A DNA stretch of 64,000 nt from Gp6-AA40 sp036802945 (GCA_036802945.1 DAIRVG010000009.1:23222-87221), one strand, 5' to 3'; positions 38,756-48,521 are shown, numbered from the stretch's first letter. Notes: generated from the sequence alone by a model not told the origin. A program made the numbers and translations.

Positions 38756-40723
38756 CTAATGCTCGTCCTGGTACTGTTCCTTCAGCTTCGCGACCACGTT
38801 CGGATCGGCCAGCGTCGTCGTGTCGCCCAGCGTCTTTCCCTCGGCAATGTCACGAAGCAGCCGGCGCATGATCTTGCCCGACCGGGTCTTCGGCAGGTCC
38901 GCGGTGAAAATGATGTCGTCGGGTTTTGCGATCGCGCCTATCTTCCTGGCAACGTGATCCTTCAACTCGATCATCAGTGCCTCGCTCGGCTGCACGCCTT
39001 CCTTCACGGTCACGAACGCGGCAACCGCCTGACCCTTGATCTCGTGGGTTCGGCCCACGACGGCGGCTTCGGCGACCTTCGGGTGATCGACGAGCGCGCT
39101 TTCGACCTCCATCGTGCCGATGCGATGACCGGCAACGTTCAGCACGTCGTCAACGCGGCCAAGCAGCCAGAAGAAGCCGTCCTGATCGAGCTTGGCGCCG
39201 TCACCCGCGAAGTAGATGTCGGATGTGAATTTGCTCCAGTACATCGACACGTACCGCTCGGGGTCGCCGTAAATGCCGCGGAGCATTGACGGCCATGGCC
39301 GCGTCAGCGTCAGCAGGCCTCCTCCGGTCGGAATCGTCTCGCCTTGATCGTTCTTGATCTCCGCCTTGACGCCGGGGAAGACCCGCGTCGCGGAGCCGGG
39401 CTTGGTCGTCGTCAACCCTGGCAACGGCGTGATCATGATCGCGCCGGTTTCGGTCTGCCACCATGTGTCGACGACCGGACATTTCTCACCCCCGATGTAA
39501 CGGTGATACCAGACCCACGCTTCGGGGTTGATCGGCTCGCCGACGGATCCCAGGAGCCGCAGACTCGACAGGTCACGCTTCTTCGGCCACTCCGGTCCCC
39601 ACTTCATGAACGCCCGGATCGCCGTCGGAGCCGTGTAGAAGATCGTGACGCCGTATCGCTCGATGATTTCCCAGAAGCGATCCTTCTTCGGCCAGTCGGG
39701 AGCTCCTTCGTACATCACCACGGTCGCGCCGTTCGCGAGCGGACCATAGACAACGTAGCTGTGGCCGGTGACCCAACCAATATCCGCCGTGCACCAGTAG
39801 ACGTCGTCGTCCTTCATGTCGAAAACCCACTTCGTTGTGGCGTAGGTTCCCGTCAGGTAGCCGCCCGTGGTGTGCATGATGCCCTTGGGCTTCCCCGTCG
39901 TGCCGGACGTATAAAGGATGTACAGCAAGTCCTCCGAGTCCATCTTTTCCGGCTCGCAGGTGTTCGGCGCATCCTGCATCAGGCGGTGGTACCAGTGATC
40001 GCGCCCTTCCTGGATGTGCACGGGCGCGTTCGATTGCCCCTGGAGCCTCTGAACGACGACCACGTTCTTGATCGAGGGCGTGCCTGTCAGCGCCTCGTCG
40101 GCCATCTGCTTGAGCGGCACGATCGAGCCTCGGCGCCAGCCGCCGTCGGAGGTGATGAGCAGATTGCATTGCGCGTCGTTGATGCGGTCGCGGAGCGATT
40201 CCGAGCTGAACCCGCCGAACACGACGGAGTGCGCCGCGCCGAGACGCGCGCACGCCAGCATCGCGATCGCCAGCTCGGGAATGAGCGGGAGGTAGATCGC
40301 GACGCGATCTCCGCGTTTGACGCCGAGTGACTTCAGCACGTTTGCGAACTGGCTGACCTGGCGATACAGGTCAAAGTACGTCAGCGTGCGGCGGTCGCCA
40401 GGCTCGCCTTCCCAGATCAGCGCCGCCTTGTTACGGCGCGGTCCTCGGATGTGACGATCGACGCAGTTGACGCTCGCGTTGATGGTGCCGCCGACGAACC
40501 ACTTCGCATGCGGCGGTTTCCATTCGAGCACCTTCGTCCAGGGCGTCGACCATTCGAGCTCGGACGCAAAGGCAGCCCAGAAACCTTCGGGATCCTTGTC
40601 GGCGCGCGCGTAGACGCCTTCGTCGTTGATGTTGGCCTGCGCGCGGAATTCTTTCGATGGTGGAAATGTCCGGTCTTCCTGAAGGAGATCGGCGATATCT
40701 GTCGGTGGTTTCTTTTCTGCCAT
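38756..40723 (-). CDS. acsA: Acetyl-CoA synthetase (AMP-forming)
   Basis: Activates acetate to acetyl-CoA through acetyl-AMP. The 655-residue protein has the P-loop-like motif YTSGTTGKPKGIMHT, the WWQTETGAI segment, the hinge region and the C-terminal acetylation-prone Lys in LPKTRSGKIMRR. The N-terminal FPPSKEFRAQANIND and FVGGTINASVNCVDRH fit Acs rather than propionyl- or acyl-CoA ligases. Size is normal. It begins 53 bases from the small membrane-protein gene and shares the strand with the LolD-like gene 60 bases downstream. Confidence 0.96.
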   Translation of the reverse strand: MAEKKPPTDIADLLQEDRTFPPSKEFRAQANINDEGVYARADKDPEGFWAAFASELEWSTPWTKVLEWKPPHAKWFVGGTINASVNCVDRHIRGPRRNKAALIWEGEPGDRRTLTYFDLYRQVSQFANVLKSLGVKRGDRVAIYLPLIPELAIAMLACARLGAAHSVVFGGFSSESLRDRINDAQCNLLITSDGGWRRGSIVPLKQMADEALTGTPSIKNVVVVQRLQGQSNAPVHIQEGRDHWYHRLMQDAPNTCEPEKMDSEDLLYILYTSGTTGKPKGIMHTTGGYLTGTYATTKWVFDMKDDDVYWCTADIGWVTGHSYVVYGPLANGATVVMYEGAPDWPKKDRFWEIIERYGVTIFYTAPTAIRAFMKWGPEWPKKRDLSSLRLLGSVGEPINPEAWVWYHRYIGGEKCPVVDTWWQTETGAIMITPLPGLTTTKPGSATRVFPGVKAEIKNDQGETIPTGGGLLTLTRPWPSMLRGIYGDPERYVSMYWSKFTSDIYFAGDGAKLDQDGFFWLLGRVDDVLNVAGHRIGTMEVESALVDHPKVAEAAVVGRTHEIKGQAVAAFVTVKEGVQPSEALMIELKDHVARKIGAIAKPDDIIFTADLPKTRSGKIMRRLLRDIAEGKTLGDTTTLADPNVVAKLKEQYQDEH

Positions 40724-40776
40724 GGTCTATGCGGACCCCGATGAATATTTGAGCGGGTAAGGATACACCAGCGCCC

Positions 40777-41249
40777 TCAGGACCCTCCATCGTGTGCACG
40801 CGGTATTTCGGCGCCAAAAATCGCGGCGCCAAGCAGCCCTCCGAGTCCGGCAAAAGGTGTTGCGATGAACAGCTGAAAGAGGAATCCCACCACGAACCGG
40901 AGAGGCGCGGATGCGCGATCGCCAAGCCCCTCCAGCCACGACCTCACGTCCGGAGGCATGTCGGACGCGTTGCGCAATATCAAATCCGCAGCACGCTGCT
41001 GCAACGGTGCCACCATGAGGTCGACGGCCATCGACGCGATTAGCCAGATCACGGCGCCGACAATACCGGCGCGAACCCCAATCCTGGCTCCCTCGAGAAG
41101 ACCTATCGAGAGCGGTTGATCCTGTTGCGCCACATAGACGGCGAAGACGCCGCCCCCAATAATCCAGAGGCAGCAGCAGTTGGGGATGTTGACAACGGGC
41201 AGCGCGGACAGCACTCCGATGAAGAGGCCGCCAAGCAGAACCGCCTGGG

Positions 41250-41253
<4 letters not shown>
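40777..41253 (-). CDS. Small integral membrane protein of unknown function
   Basis: About 158 residues if it starts at TTG 41253, which overlaps the ino1 stop as TTGA; an ATG start at 41403 would lie deep in ino1 and give a non-hydrophobic, Arg/Ala-rich extension, so it is less likely. The protein has hydrophobic segments at LTQAVLLGGLFIGVLSALPV, CLWIIGGGVFAVYVA, IGVRAGIVGAVIWLIASMAV and FVVGFLFQLFIATPFAGLGG. A Cys triplet (NIPNCCCLW) lies at the second segment. I do not recognise a family. Coupling with ino1 suggests a link to inositol lipid or osmolyte handling, which is inference. Confidence 0.65.
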
Positions 41254-42563
<1,310 letters not shown>

Positions 42564-42571
42564 AATCGCTG

Positions 42572-42577
42572 ACTATA
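42572..42577 (-). promoter_or_regulatory. -10 element of ino1, overlapping a plus-strand -10
   Basis: Minus-strand TATAGT, 8 nt before the GTG of ino1. The same bases read TATATC (42574-42579) on the plus strand, a possible -10 for the methyltransferase-like gene at 42594. Same layout as at tyrS. Confidence 0.55.
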
Positions 42578-42593
42578 TCATGAGGAAAATCGC

Positions 42594-43151
42594 ATGTTTT
42601 TGCGCAAATCACGCGTCGAGCCGCTGCCTGTGACAATGAGCGCGGTGCGCATGGGCGAACGCCTGCTGCAGATCGGCATAGACGATCCCGGACTTGCAAG
42701 CGCCCTTGCCGCGAAGGTCGGTCTCAGCGGTAACGCGGCGATAGTTGTGACCGACAACGCGGACGCGGCACGCGCGCGCGCAGCGGCGGCGAGCGCAGGC
42801 GTGCTGGTCGACGTGCAGGTGACGCCGCTCGCGACGCTGCCGTTCGAGAGCGGCGCGTTTGATCTCGTGATCGCCCACAGCATGCGTGGACTCGTGTCGT
42901 CACTCGACACGAACGCACGAACGGCGGCGTTGCGTGAATGGCATCGCGTGCTGCGAACGGGCGGCCGCGTAATGACGATCGAAGCCGGCGCCGCCGGCGG
43001 CCTGAGGGGTCTGCTGCGACAACCGCACCCCGACGATGCGTACGCGGTGTCTGGCGGGGTGGTCGGCGCGCTCGAGGCGGCGGGCTTTCGACCGGTTCGG
43101 GTCCTCGCGGAACGCGAGGGTTACAGGTTCGCGGAAGGCATCAAAGCATAA
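42594..43151 (+). CDS. Class I SAM-methyltransferase-like protein, divergent
   Basis: A 185-residue protein with a methyltransferase type 11 outline: LPFESGAFDLVIAHSMRGLVSSLD (motif IV region) followed by REWHRVLRTGGRVMTIEAG (post-motif) are clear. Motif I is poor (RLLQIGIDDPGLASALAAKVG, without the normal GxGxG), so cofactor binding may be weak or lost. A GAGG ribosome site lies before the ATG. It diverges from ino1 with 30 bases between the start codons. Substrate unknown. Confidence 0.75.
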   Translation: MFLRKSRVEPLPVTMSAVRMGERLLQIGIDDPGLASALAAKVGLSGNAAIVVTDNADAARARAAAASAGVLVDVQVTPLATLPFESGAFDLVIAHSMRGLVSSLDTNARTAALREWHRVLRTGGRVMTIEAGAAGGLRGLLRQPHPDDAYAVSGGVVGALEAAGFRPVRVLAEREGYRFAEGIKA

Positions 43152-43248
43152 ACCCGCCGTCGGCTGAGGACAGCCCAACCGTCCAACCGAGGGCACAATC
43201 GATCGCCTTTGCGGCATTATCCGGCCTGAATTATCCGTCGCAATGAGG

Positions 43249-43264
43249 CAAGGCTTTTGCCTTG
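43249..43264 (+). other. Small hairpin before the TonB-fusion gene
   Basis: CAAGGC-TTTT-GCCTTG, ending 16 bases before the ATG at 43281. There is no T-run, so it is not a clear terminator; it could hide the ribosome-binding region of the next gene, which has no Shine-Dalgarno. Confidence 0.35.
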
Positions 43265-43280
43265 AGCCACCTTACCTTCA

Positions 43281-44363
43281 ATGTCCCAGGTTCCCCCCGA
43301 TGAAGTCTTCACGACTACAGAGGTCGCCAGAGCCGCCGGCGTCCCGTTGGATGCCGTCCGCACGCTGATCGCAGCCGGCCACCTGAAGGTCATACCCGGG
43401 ACCCGCTTTGTCACCTTGAGGGATGCGGCGAAGGCGGGCGGGCGCCTGCGCGAGGCAGCGGTGGCTTTGCAGGCACGTCCTGCGCACGCTCTTTTTACAC
43501 CGAACACGACACGGCGCGATGCAAGGGATCCCGCAGTCGTTTCCTTCGTCGCCCACGTCGCCCTCGTAACGCTGGCCGTTTGGCTGTCGATGGGCCGGAT
43601 CGAGACTGCGGCACTTGATGACACCGTCCGCGACGAGACGCACCTCGTTTTTCTCCTGAGCCCGGGACCGGGTGGAGGCGGGGGCGGCGGCGGCCTGCGT
43701 CAGCCTCGACCGGCCCCAAAGCTTGCGCGCCGTGGCGAAAGCCGCCTGCAAGTGTCCGTTCCTCCGGTCACCGAGAAACCAGTGATCACGACTGCGAGCG
43801 ATGAATCGCCGAAGCCAACGCCCGCTGAGCCGGTCATTCAACCGCCGCCTGCCCCAGCGCCTGAGCCGGAGCCTGCAAAGGTGATCGTGGCGCCTGTGGA
43901 AACGGTGGCCTCGAACGATCGCGACCGCGAAGGCGTAATCGAGCACGCGGCCGACGGCCCGGACAGTCACGGCCCCGGAACGGGGGGCGGTGTCGGCCCG
44001 GGCCAGGGCATGGGTAACGGTCGGGGCCTTGGTTCAGGGATCGACGATGGTGAAGGTGGCGGCACCGGCGGCGGGCCGTATCGGCCAGGGAGTGGCATTT
44101 CGCCGCCTCGACTCCTTCGCGAGGTCAAGGCCGAGTACACGGAAGACGCACGGCGTCGCAACATCACGGGCGACGTGCTGCTGGAGATCGTCATCCGTCG
44201 CGACGGCACGGTGGGCACCGTTCGCGTGCTCCACGGCCTTGGCGGCGGTCTCGATGAGCGCGCCACCTACGCCGTGCGGCAATGGCGCTTCGATCCGGCG
44301 CGTCGCAAGGGCATCCCGGTGGACGTCCTGGTCGAAGTGGCTGTCGAATTTACGCTGCGTTAA
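43281..44363 (+). CDS. TonB-type energy transducer with N-terminal helix-turn-helix domain
   Basis: A 360-residue single-pass protein with an unusual layout. Residues 8-60 (EVFTTTEVARAAGVPLDAVR then RTLIAAGHLKVIPGTRFVTL) read as a MerR/excisionase-type winged helix. A membrane segment follows at about 85-105 (VVSFVAHVALVTLAVWLSMG), then a Gly run, a Pro/Glu-rich periplasmic linker, a second Gly-rich stretch and a TonB C-terminal domain (ISPPRLLREVKAEYTEDARR then GDVLLEIVIRRDGTVGTVRV and YAVRQWRFDPARRKGIPV). TonB proteins normally have only a few cytosolic residues. The next gene follows after 12 bases. ExbB/ExbD are not in the window. Confidence 0.88.
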   Translation: MSQVPPDEVFTTTEVARAAGVPLDAVRTLIAAGHLKVIPGTRFVTLRDAAKAGGRLREAAVALQARPAHALFTPNTTRRDARDPAVVSFVAHVALVTLAVWLSMGRIETAALDDTVRDETHLVFLLSPGPGGGGGGGGLRQPRPAPKLARRGESRLQVSVPPVTEKPVITTASDESPKPTPAEPVIQPPPAPAPEPEPAKVIVAPVETVASNDRDREGVIEHAADGPDSHGPGTGGGVGPGQGMGNGRGLGSGIDDGEGGGTGGGPYRPGSGISPPRLLREVKAEYTEDARRRNITGDVLLEIVIRRDGTVGTVRVLHGLGGGLDERATYAVRQWRFDPARRKGIPVDVLVEVAVEFTLR

Positions 44364-44375
44364 CGGAGCGAATTC

Positions 44376-45071
44376 ATGGATGTTGTGCTACTGATTGTCA
44401 CCACCTTGTCGCTTGCGGCGGCCGTCGGCTTTGGCGCTCTGTCCTGGCGGATTGGCCGTGAAGAGCGGGAACGCGCGACGGCGCGGATCGCCGTCCTTTC
44501 GACCGCCATGGACCCCCCTTCGCCCAGGGCTGCGACGGGCCAAGCTACCTCGACAACGTCGGCAGCCGCCGGACCGCGAGTTGCCGTAGGATCGGTGTTC
44601 GACAGGGGCAACGAAGGCATCCATGGCCGTCCGCTGATCAGGGTCGCGGTCGGCGCCGTCATGACGCTCGCGATCGTGATTGGTGCGATCATTGGCGCGC
44701 GGAGCAGCGGCGGATCGGCGTCCGACGTGAGCAGCGTTCGGCCGCTCGAACTGGTCTCGATGCGCCATCAGCGCGAGGGCACGACGCTGACGGTATCGGG
44801 GCTGGTTCACAACCCCGCAGCCGGCGCGGCCGTGAATGGAGTGACCGCGGTGGTGTTTGCATTCGACCGTAACGGAGGGTTCGTCGCCAGCGGTCGAGCG
44901 CCCCTCGAGTTCAGCTCGCTTGCGCCCGGCGACGAGTCGCCGTTCGTGGTGTCGGTGCCCAATGTGTCAGATGTCGCTCGCTACCGCGTGAGCTTCCGGA
45001 CGGGCCATGGGGTCGTGCGACACGTCGATCGTCGCGGCAATCAGGTACAACTCGCACAGGCTGTGAGGTAG
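44376..45071 (+). CDS. Membrane protein with C-terminal FxLYD-like domain
   Basis: A 231-residue protein with two hydrophobic segments (VVLLIVTTLSLAAAVGFGAL at 3-22 and VAVGAVMTLAIVIGAIIGA near 90-108). The outer part (LTVSGLVHNPAAGAAVNGVTA then VVFAFDRNGGFVASGRAPLE and LAPGDESPFVVSVPN) matches the FxLYD/DUF3426-like beta-sandwich often found in zinc-ribbon or TonB-associated membrane proteins. No catalytic motif. It sits between the TonB fusion and the VWFA protein with gaps of 12 and 4 bases, so the three are likely one operon acting at the envelope. Confidence 0.75.
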   Translation: MDVVLLIVTTLSLAAAVGFGALSWRIGREERERATARIAVLSTAMDPPSPRAATGQATSTTSAAAGPRVAVGSVFDRGNEGIHGRPLIRVAVGAVMTLAIVIGAIIGARSSGGSASDVSSVRPLELVSMRHQREGTTLTVSGLVHNPAAGAAVNGVTAVVFAFDRNGGFVASGRAPLEFSSLAPGDESPFVVSVPNVSDVARYRVSFRTGHGVVRHVDRRGNQVQLAQAVR

Positions 45072-45075
45072 TTCG

Positions 45076-46164
45076 ATGCGCGCCATTCGCCTTCGCCTCG
45101 CGTTCCTATTGTCATTTGCGGCGGCCGCGGTTGCGGCGGTCGGCGCCCAGACGTCCACGGGAGCCTCGTCGCAGCAAGGCGACGAGGGCTTCCGCTTCAA
45201 GAGCGGTGTCGAGCTCGTCAACGTGACCGCCACGGTCAGCGACCAGGACGGCCACTTCGTGTCCGGCCTCACCAAAGATGACTTCACGGTGTACGAGGAC
45301 GGTCAGCGACAGGAAATTACCAACTTCAGCAATGAACGCGTGCCTGTCAGCCTCGGGATCCTGCTCGACACCAGCGGCAGCATGACACCCGACAAGATGT
45401 CGGCGGCGCGCAGCGCCATCGATCGCTTCATCTACGATCTGTTAGGCAAAGACGACGAGCTGTTCTTCGTGCAGTTCGCCAGCGTGCCCGATCTACTGCA
45501 GGGATGGACTTACGACCGCCGCGCGATCAGCCGCGCCGTCGGTGAAACAACCGCCGCCGGCGGAACCGCCATGTACGACGCCATTGCGCGCGCACTTCCG
45601 ATCGCCGCCGACGGTCGCAACCAGAAGAAAGCGCTGCTCGTGATCTCCGACGGCAACGACACCAACAGCCGGACGACCGTTGGCCAGCTGCGAAACCTGA
45701 TTCGCGAGAGCGAAGTGATGGTGTACGCGCTCGGCGTCGACGGCACCGCGGTCAGCACCTACGCCCCTCAGCCTCGCCGCCCGACCACGCCTCGGTTCCC
45801 CATCCCGATTCCTGGTGGCCGCGGGCGTTTTCCCGGCGGGCGCTTCCCGCTGGGTCCGCAGCTGGCGCCGCAGATCCAGTTTCCGCCGATCGGCGGAGGC
45901 AGCTGGGGCCGGAGCGGCAGCGAACGGGTGAACGAAGACGCGCTCCGGGCGGTCACGGACGATACGGGAGGCCGGACCGAAATCGTCCGCGGCTTCGGCG
46001 ATCTCAATGCGGCAACCGAGCACATCGCCGACGAATTGAGTAAGCAGTACTACATTGGCTACAACAGCGCCGGACAGAAAGATGGGCGCTGGCACGCCAT
46101 CAGGGTGGAGATCAAGGACCGTCGCCTGCAGGTTCGCGCGCGCCGGGGATACGTCGCTTCATAA
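45076..46164 (+). CDS. Secreted VWFA-related protein of acidobacterial type
   Basis: A 362-residue protein with signal peptide (MRAIRLRLAFLLSFAAAAVA, cut after VGAQ). The part FKSGVELVNVTATVSDQDGH and VSGLTKDDFTVYEDGQRQEI is the hallmark start of the VWFA-related acidobacterial family, and the metal site DTSGS is at 98-102 with the Thr/Asp ligands following (AAGGTAMYDAI, SDGNDTNS). A Pro/Arg/Gly-rich low-complexity insert (about 230-280) splits the domain late. The family is very common in Acidobacteria and of unknown function; binding to proteins outside the inner membrane is likely. Confidence 0.92.
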   Translation: MRAIRLRLAFLLSFAAAAVAAVGAQTSTGASSQQGDEGFRFKSGVELVNVTATVSDQDGHFVSGLTKDDFTVYEDGQRQEITNFSNERVPVSLGILLDTSGSMTPDKMSAARSAIDRFIYDLLGKDDELFFVQFASVPDLLQGWTYDRRAISRAVGETTAAGGTAMYDAIARALPIAADGRNQKKALLVISDGNDTNSRTTVGQLRNLIRESEVMVYALGVDGTAVSTYAPQPRRPTTPRFPIPIPGGRGRFPGGRFPLGPQLAPQIQFPPIGGGSWGRSGSERVNEDALRAVTDDTGGRTEIVRGFGDLNAATEHIADELSKQYYIGYNSAGQKDGRWHAIRVEIKDRRLQVRARRGYVAS

Positions 46165-46182
46165 GTCCCAAACCCCAAATCC
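46165..46182. repeat. Half-copy of the CCCAAATCC-type repeat after the VWFA gene
   Basis: GTCCCAAACCCCAAATCC directly after the TAA stop. It is the same word that follows the stop of the OppF-like gene at 37943, but no facing arm is present here. Confidence 0.6.
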
Positions 46183-46183
46183 A

Positions 46184-46217
46184 GAGGACACGGGCTATCA
46201 TCCGAACTCGTGTCCTC
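46184..46217 (+). promoter_or_regulatory. ZIP gene promoter: -10 flanked by an inverted repeat
   Basis: TATCAT (46196-46201) lies 8 nt before the GTG at 46210, with no ribosome site, so the mRNA may be leaderless. The perfect 9-base arms GAGGACACG (46184-46192) and CGTGTCCTC (46209-46217) flank the -10 and cover the start codon. If functional it would be an operator, for example for a metal-responsive regulator. Confidence 0.5.
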
Positions 46218-46941
46218 CTTCTGGATTGCGCTCGGGCTCAGCCTCCTCGGCGGCCTGGGCGGCCTCCTTGTCGCCTCCGGCGTTCTCCTGATCCGCGATC
46301 CATTTCGCGCGAAGCTCATCCCGTGGCTGGTTAGTTACGCCGTCGGCGCGTTGCTCGGGATTTCGATGATGGGATTGCTCCCGGAATCGCTCGAATCGCT
46401 TCCAGCCGCCCGGGTGTTCGCGACGCTGCTCGGCGGCATCCTGCTCTTCTTCATTCTCGAGAAGCTCGTGCTCTGGCGGCACTGTCACACTCATGACTGC
46501 GAGGTGCACGAGAGCACCGTCGCGTCGGTGATGATCGGCGACACGTTTCACAACTTCGTGGACGGCGCGGTCATCGCCGCCGCCGTCTTAACGTCGGTGC
46601 CGCTTGGCGTCAGTACCGCGGTCGCCGTCGCCGCGCACGAGATCCCGCAGGAGATTGGCGACTTTGCGATTCTCCTGCACGCCGGGTACTCGCGCCGGAA
46701 GGCGCTGTTGCTCAATGTGTTGTCCGCGCTGGCAAGCGCTGCTGGTGCGATTGCCGCCTTCATGGCGTTCGATATTGTTCCCCGGACCTTGCCGTACTTC
46801 CTCGTACTGGCAGCGTCGAGTTTTCTCTACGTCGCGATGGCAGACCTGATTCCAGGCCTGCATCGCGGCCGCACCGACGCCAGCTCGCTTCGGCAAATCA
46901 TCCTGATTGCGCTCGGGATCGCCACCATGGTCCTCCTGTAG
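46210..46941 (+). CDS. ZIP-family divalent metal transporter
   Basis: A 243-residue membrane protein with about seven to eight hydrophobic segments. The binuclear metal site is intact: HNFVDG at 114-119 and HEIPQE at 143-148; a His-rich loop (RHCHTHDCEVHE, 90-101) lies just before. It most resembles bacterial ZIP/GufA-like importers of zinc or related metals. The GTG at 46210 is the only start that keeps the first membrane helix. It follows the VWFA gene by 45 bases but has its own -10. Confidence 0.92.
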   Translation: MSSFWIALGLSLLGGLGGLLVASGVLLIRDPFRAKLIPWLVSYAVGALLGISMMGLLPESLESLPAARVFATLLGGILLFFILEKLVLWRHCHTHDCEVHESTVASVMIGDTFHNFVDGAVIAAAVLTSVPLGVSTAVAVAAHEIPQEIGDFAILLHAGYSRRKALLLNVLSALASAAGAIAAFMAFDIVPRTLPYFLVLAASSFLYVAMADLIPGLHRGRTDASSLRQIILIALGIATMVLL

Positions 46942-47026
46942 CTCGCGTCCTCTGATGACCTGTCCAGTGACGGGGACGCCCTCGTCAGGATCGTCAAAAA
47001 CAGGCCTTATTTTTCAGATTTCGCGC

Positions 47027-47042
47027 TGGCAAACACCTTGCC
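47027..47042 (+). promoter_or_regulatory. Sigma-54 (-24/-12) promoter before the BON gene
   Basis: TGGCAAACACCTTGCC: the GG (47028-47029) and GC (47040-47041) are spaced by exactly 10 bases, as required by sigma-54. It lies in a 179-base gap, 79 bases before the ATG, with a predicted start near 47052. An NtrC-type activator is encoded at 22722; whether it acts here is unknown. Confidence 0.7.
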
Positions 47043-47120
47043 TCATGAGAAAGTGCGTGCCCCGACCGGAGTGAACCGGTAGAGGCCGGATGAAGCTTCG
47101 CTTATGAGGAGGTCACCAAC

Positions 47121-47663
47121 ATGTTTGCCAGGTTTATTGCCGCAGTCACGGTTGTGCTCGCGCTGAGCGCGCCCGCGTGGGCGGCTGATCGGAAGGACTT
47201 GCAGGTCGCCCGCGATGTCTCGAAGCAGGTGCTGACCTATTCGCAGTTCTCGATCTTCGACGCCGTCCACATGCAAATCAACGACGGCACTGTCACGCTG
47301 ACGGGTAAGGTTACGATGCCGTACAAGAAGACCGACATCGAGAAACGCGTCGCGAAGATCGACGGCGTGAACCGTGTGATCAACCAGATTACGGTGCTGC
47401 CGGTGTCACAGTACGATGACGAGCTGCGCTTCCGGGTTGCCCGCGCGATCTATGGAAACTCGTCATTCTGGAACTATGGATCGATGGCCAACCCCCCGAT
47501 CCACATCATCGTCGAGAACGGACACGTGACACTCGACGGCGTCGTCAACAGTAATACTGACCGGATGCTTGCCCGGTCGCTTGCCACCGGGTTTGGCGCC
47601 TTCTCAGTGACCAACGATCTGAAGACCGACGCCGAGATGCAGCAGGAGCTCGAACATCTCTAA
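47121..47663 (+). CDS. Periplasmic protein with two BON domains (OsmY-like)
   Basis: A 180-residue protein with a signal peptide (MFARFIAAVTVVLALSAPAW, cut after AWA). Two BON repeats follow: VARDVSKQVLTYSQF...INDGTVTLTGKVTMPYKKTD and LRFRVARAIYGNSSF...VENGHVTLDGVVNSNTDR. BON domains bind phospholipid membranes and such proteins often answer osmotic or envelope stress. A strong AGGAGG ribosome site sits 8 bases before the ATG. The sigma-54-type promoter upstream is the clearest sign of regulated expression. It faces the lipoprotein gene across a long inverted repeat. Confidence 0.9.
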   Translation: MFARFIAAVTVVLALSAPAWAADRKDLQVARDVSKQVLTYSQFSIFDAVHMQINDGTVTLTGKVTMPYKKTDIEKRVAKIDGVNRVINQITVLPVSQYDDELRFRVARAIYGNSSFWNYGSMANPPIHIIVENGHVTLDGVVNSNTDRMLARSLATGFGAFSVTNDLKTDAEMQQELEHL

Positions 47664-47677
47664 TGTGAACCCGATCT

Positions 47678-47764
47678 AACCACGAAGGAACGAAGGTCTC
47701 GAAGGTCACGAACCAACCCAAAATTGGATTCGTGATCTTCGTGATCTTCGTGAGTTTCGTGGTT
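47678..47764. repeat. Inverted repeat at convergent junction (CCACGAAGG type)
   Basis: AACCACGAAGG plus further CGAAGGT and CACGAA words (47678-47712) face TTCGTGATCTTCGTGATCTT plus TTCGTGGTT (47729-47764). It fills almost the whole gap between the BON and lipoprotein stops and can form a long imperfect stem. Confidence 0.8.
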
Positions 47765-47769
47765 GTTTC

Positions 47770-48513
47770 TTAGGAAGGGGACTCGGCGATCTCTGAGTCC
47801 CGGCCCCGGCGAGATACCCACCAAATCACGGCGGCGAACGTGAGGATCGCCGCCACAATCGTCGATCCAAACAACAACAGCGTGCGCGAGAGAATCGACT
47901 GCGTTTCCATCTGCACCTGGATGTCGATCGGCGTACCCTGAAGGCGATCTGTGAGCGCCTGCTCCCACTCGAGGATGTTTCCCCGTTGGGTTTCGTGTGA
48001 TGGCGTGTTGTGATACGCGATCTTGCTCGGCACGTGCAGCCGGAACGCGAGCAGCTCGCTGCCATCCCATCCGACGTCCCCGACGGCCTTTCCCGACGCG
48101 GGCGCACCAACGGTCTGTTTGAACTCGTACAGATCTCCATCGCGATCGAACCGGTAGGATGACCACGCGAAAGGTGCCAGCCTCTGAAGAGACCGGACAT
48201 CAGCAACATCGATGCTGACGTGCACGAACCGGCGGCCGTGCCGGCGCGACGAGCTGACGGCCGTGAGCGTGGCGCCCGGCCCCTCATAGAACGCTCGCAG
48301 CCGATCACGATCGAAACGGGCGCGCGAGCTAACGTTCAGGTCGATGCCCCGCAGCGCGACCAGTGCCGGCACCGAGGCGTTCACGCTCAGCGTCGCCGAC
48401 CCGTCGAGCGACAGATAGAGCTCTTCCTCGTACTCGTATTGCTTCTTCAGGACGCCACCACAGCCGGCAGCAGCAACAGCTGCGGCGAGCGCGATCACAA
48501 CCCACGAACGCAT
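47770..48513 (-). CDS. Lipoprotein of unknown function with C-terminal membrane anchor
   Basis: A 247-residue protein with a lipobox (AAAVAAAGC, Cys18) after the hydrophobic signal. The body (YEYEEELYLSLDGSATLSVN, VRSLQRLAPFAWSSYRFDRD) is beta-rich and not recognised. A hydrophobic segment near the C-terminus (LLLFGSTIVAAILTFAAVIW) followed by RRGRDSE suggests a second membrane contact, unusual for a lipoprotein. TATCAT lies 8 nt before the ATG with no ribosome site, so a leaderless mRNA is likely. It diverges from polA and shares the -10 region. Confidence 0.75.
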   Translation of the reverse strand: MRSWVVIALAAAVAAAGCGGVLKKQYEYEEELYLSLDGSATLSVNASVPALVALRGIDLNVSSRARFDRDRLRAFYEGPGATLTAVSSSRRHGRRFVHVSIDVADVRSLQRLAPFAWSSYRFDRDGDLYEFKQTVGAPASGKAVGDVGWDGSELLAFRLHVPSKIAYHNTPSHETQRGNILEWEQALTDRLQGTPIDIQVQMETQSILSRTLLLFGSTIVAAILTFAAVIWWVSRRGRDSEIAESPS

Positions 48514-48521
48514 CTACTCGA

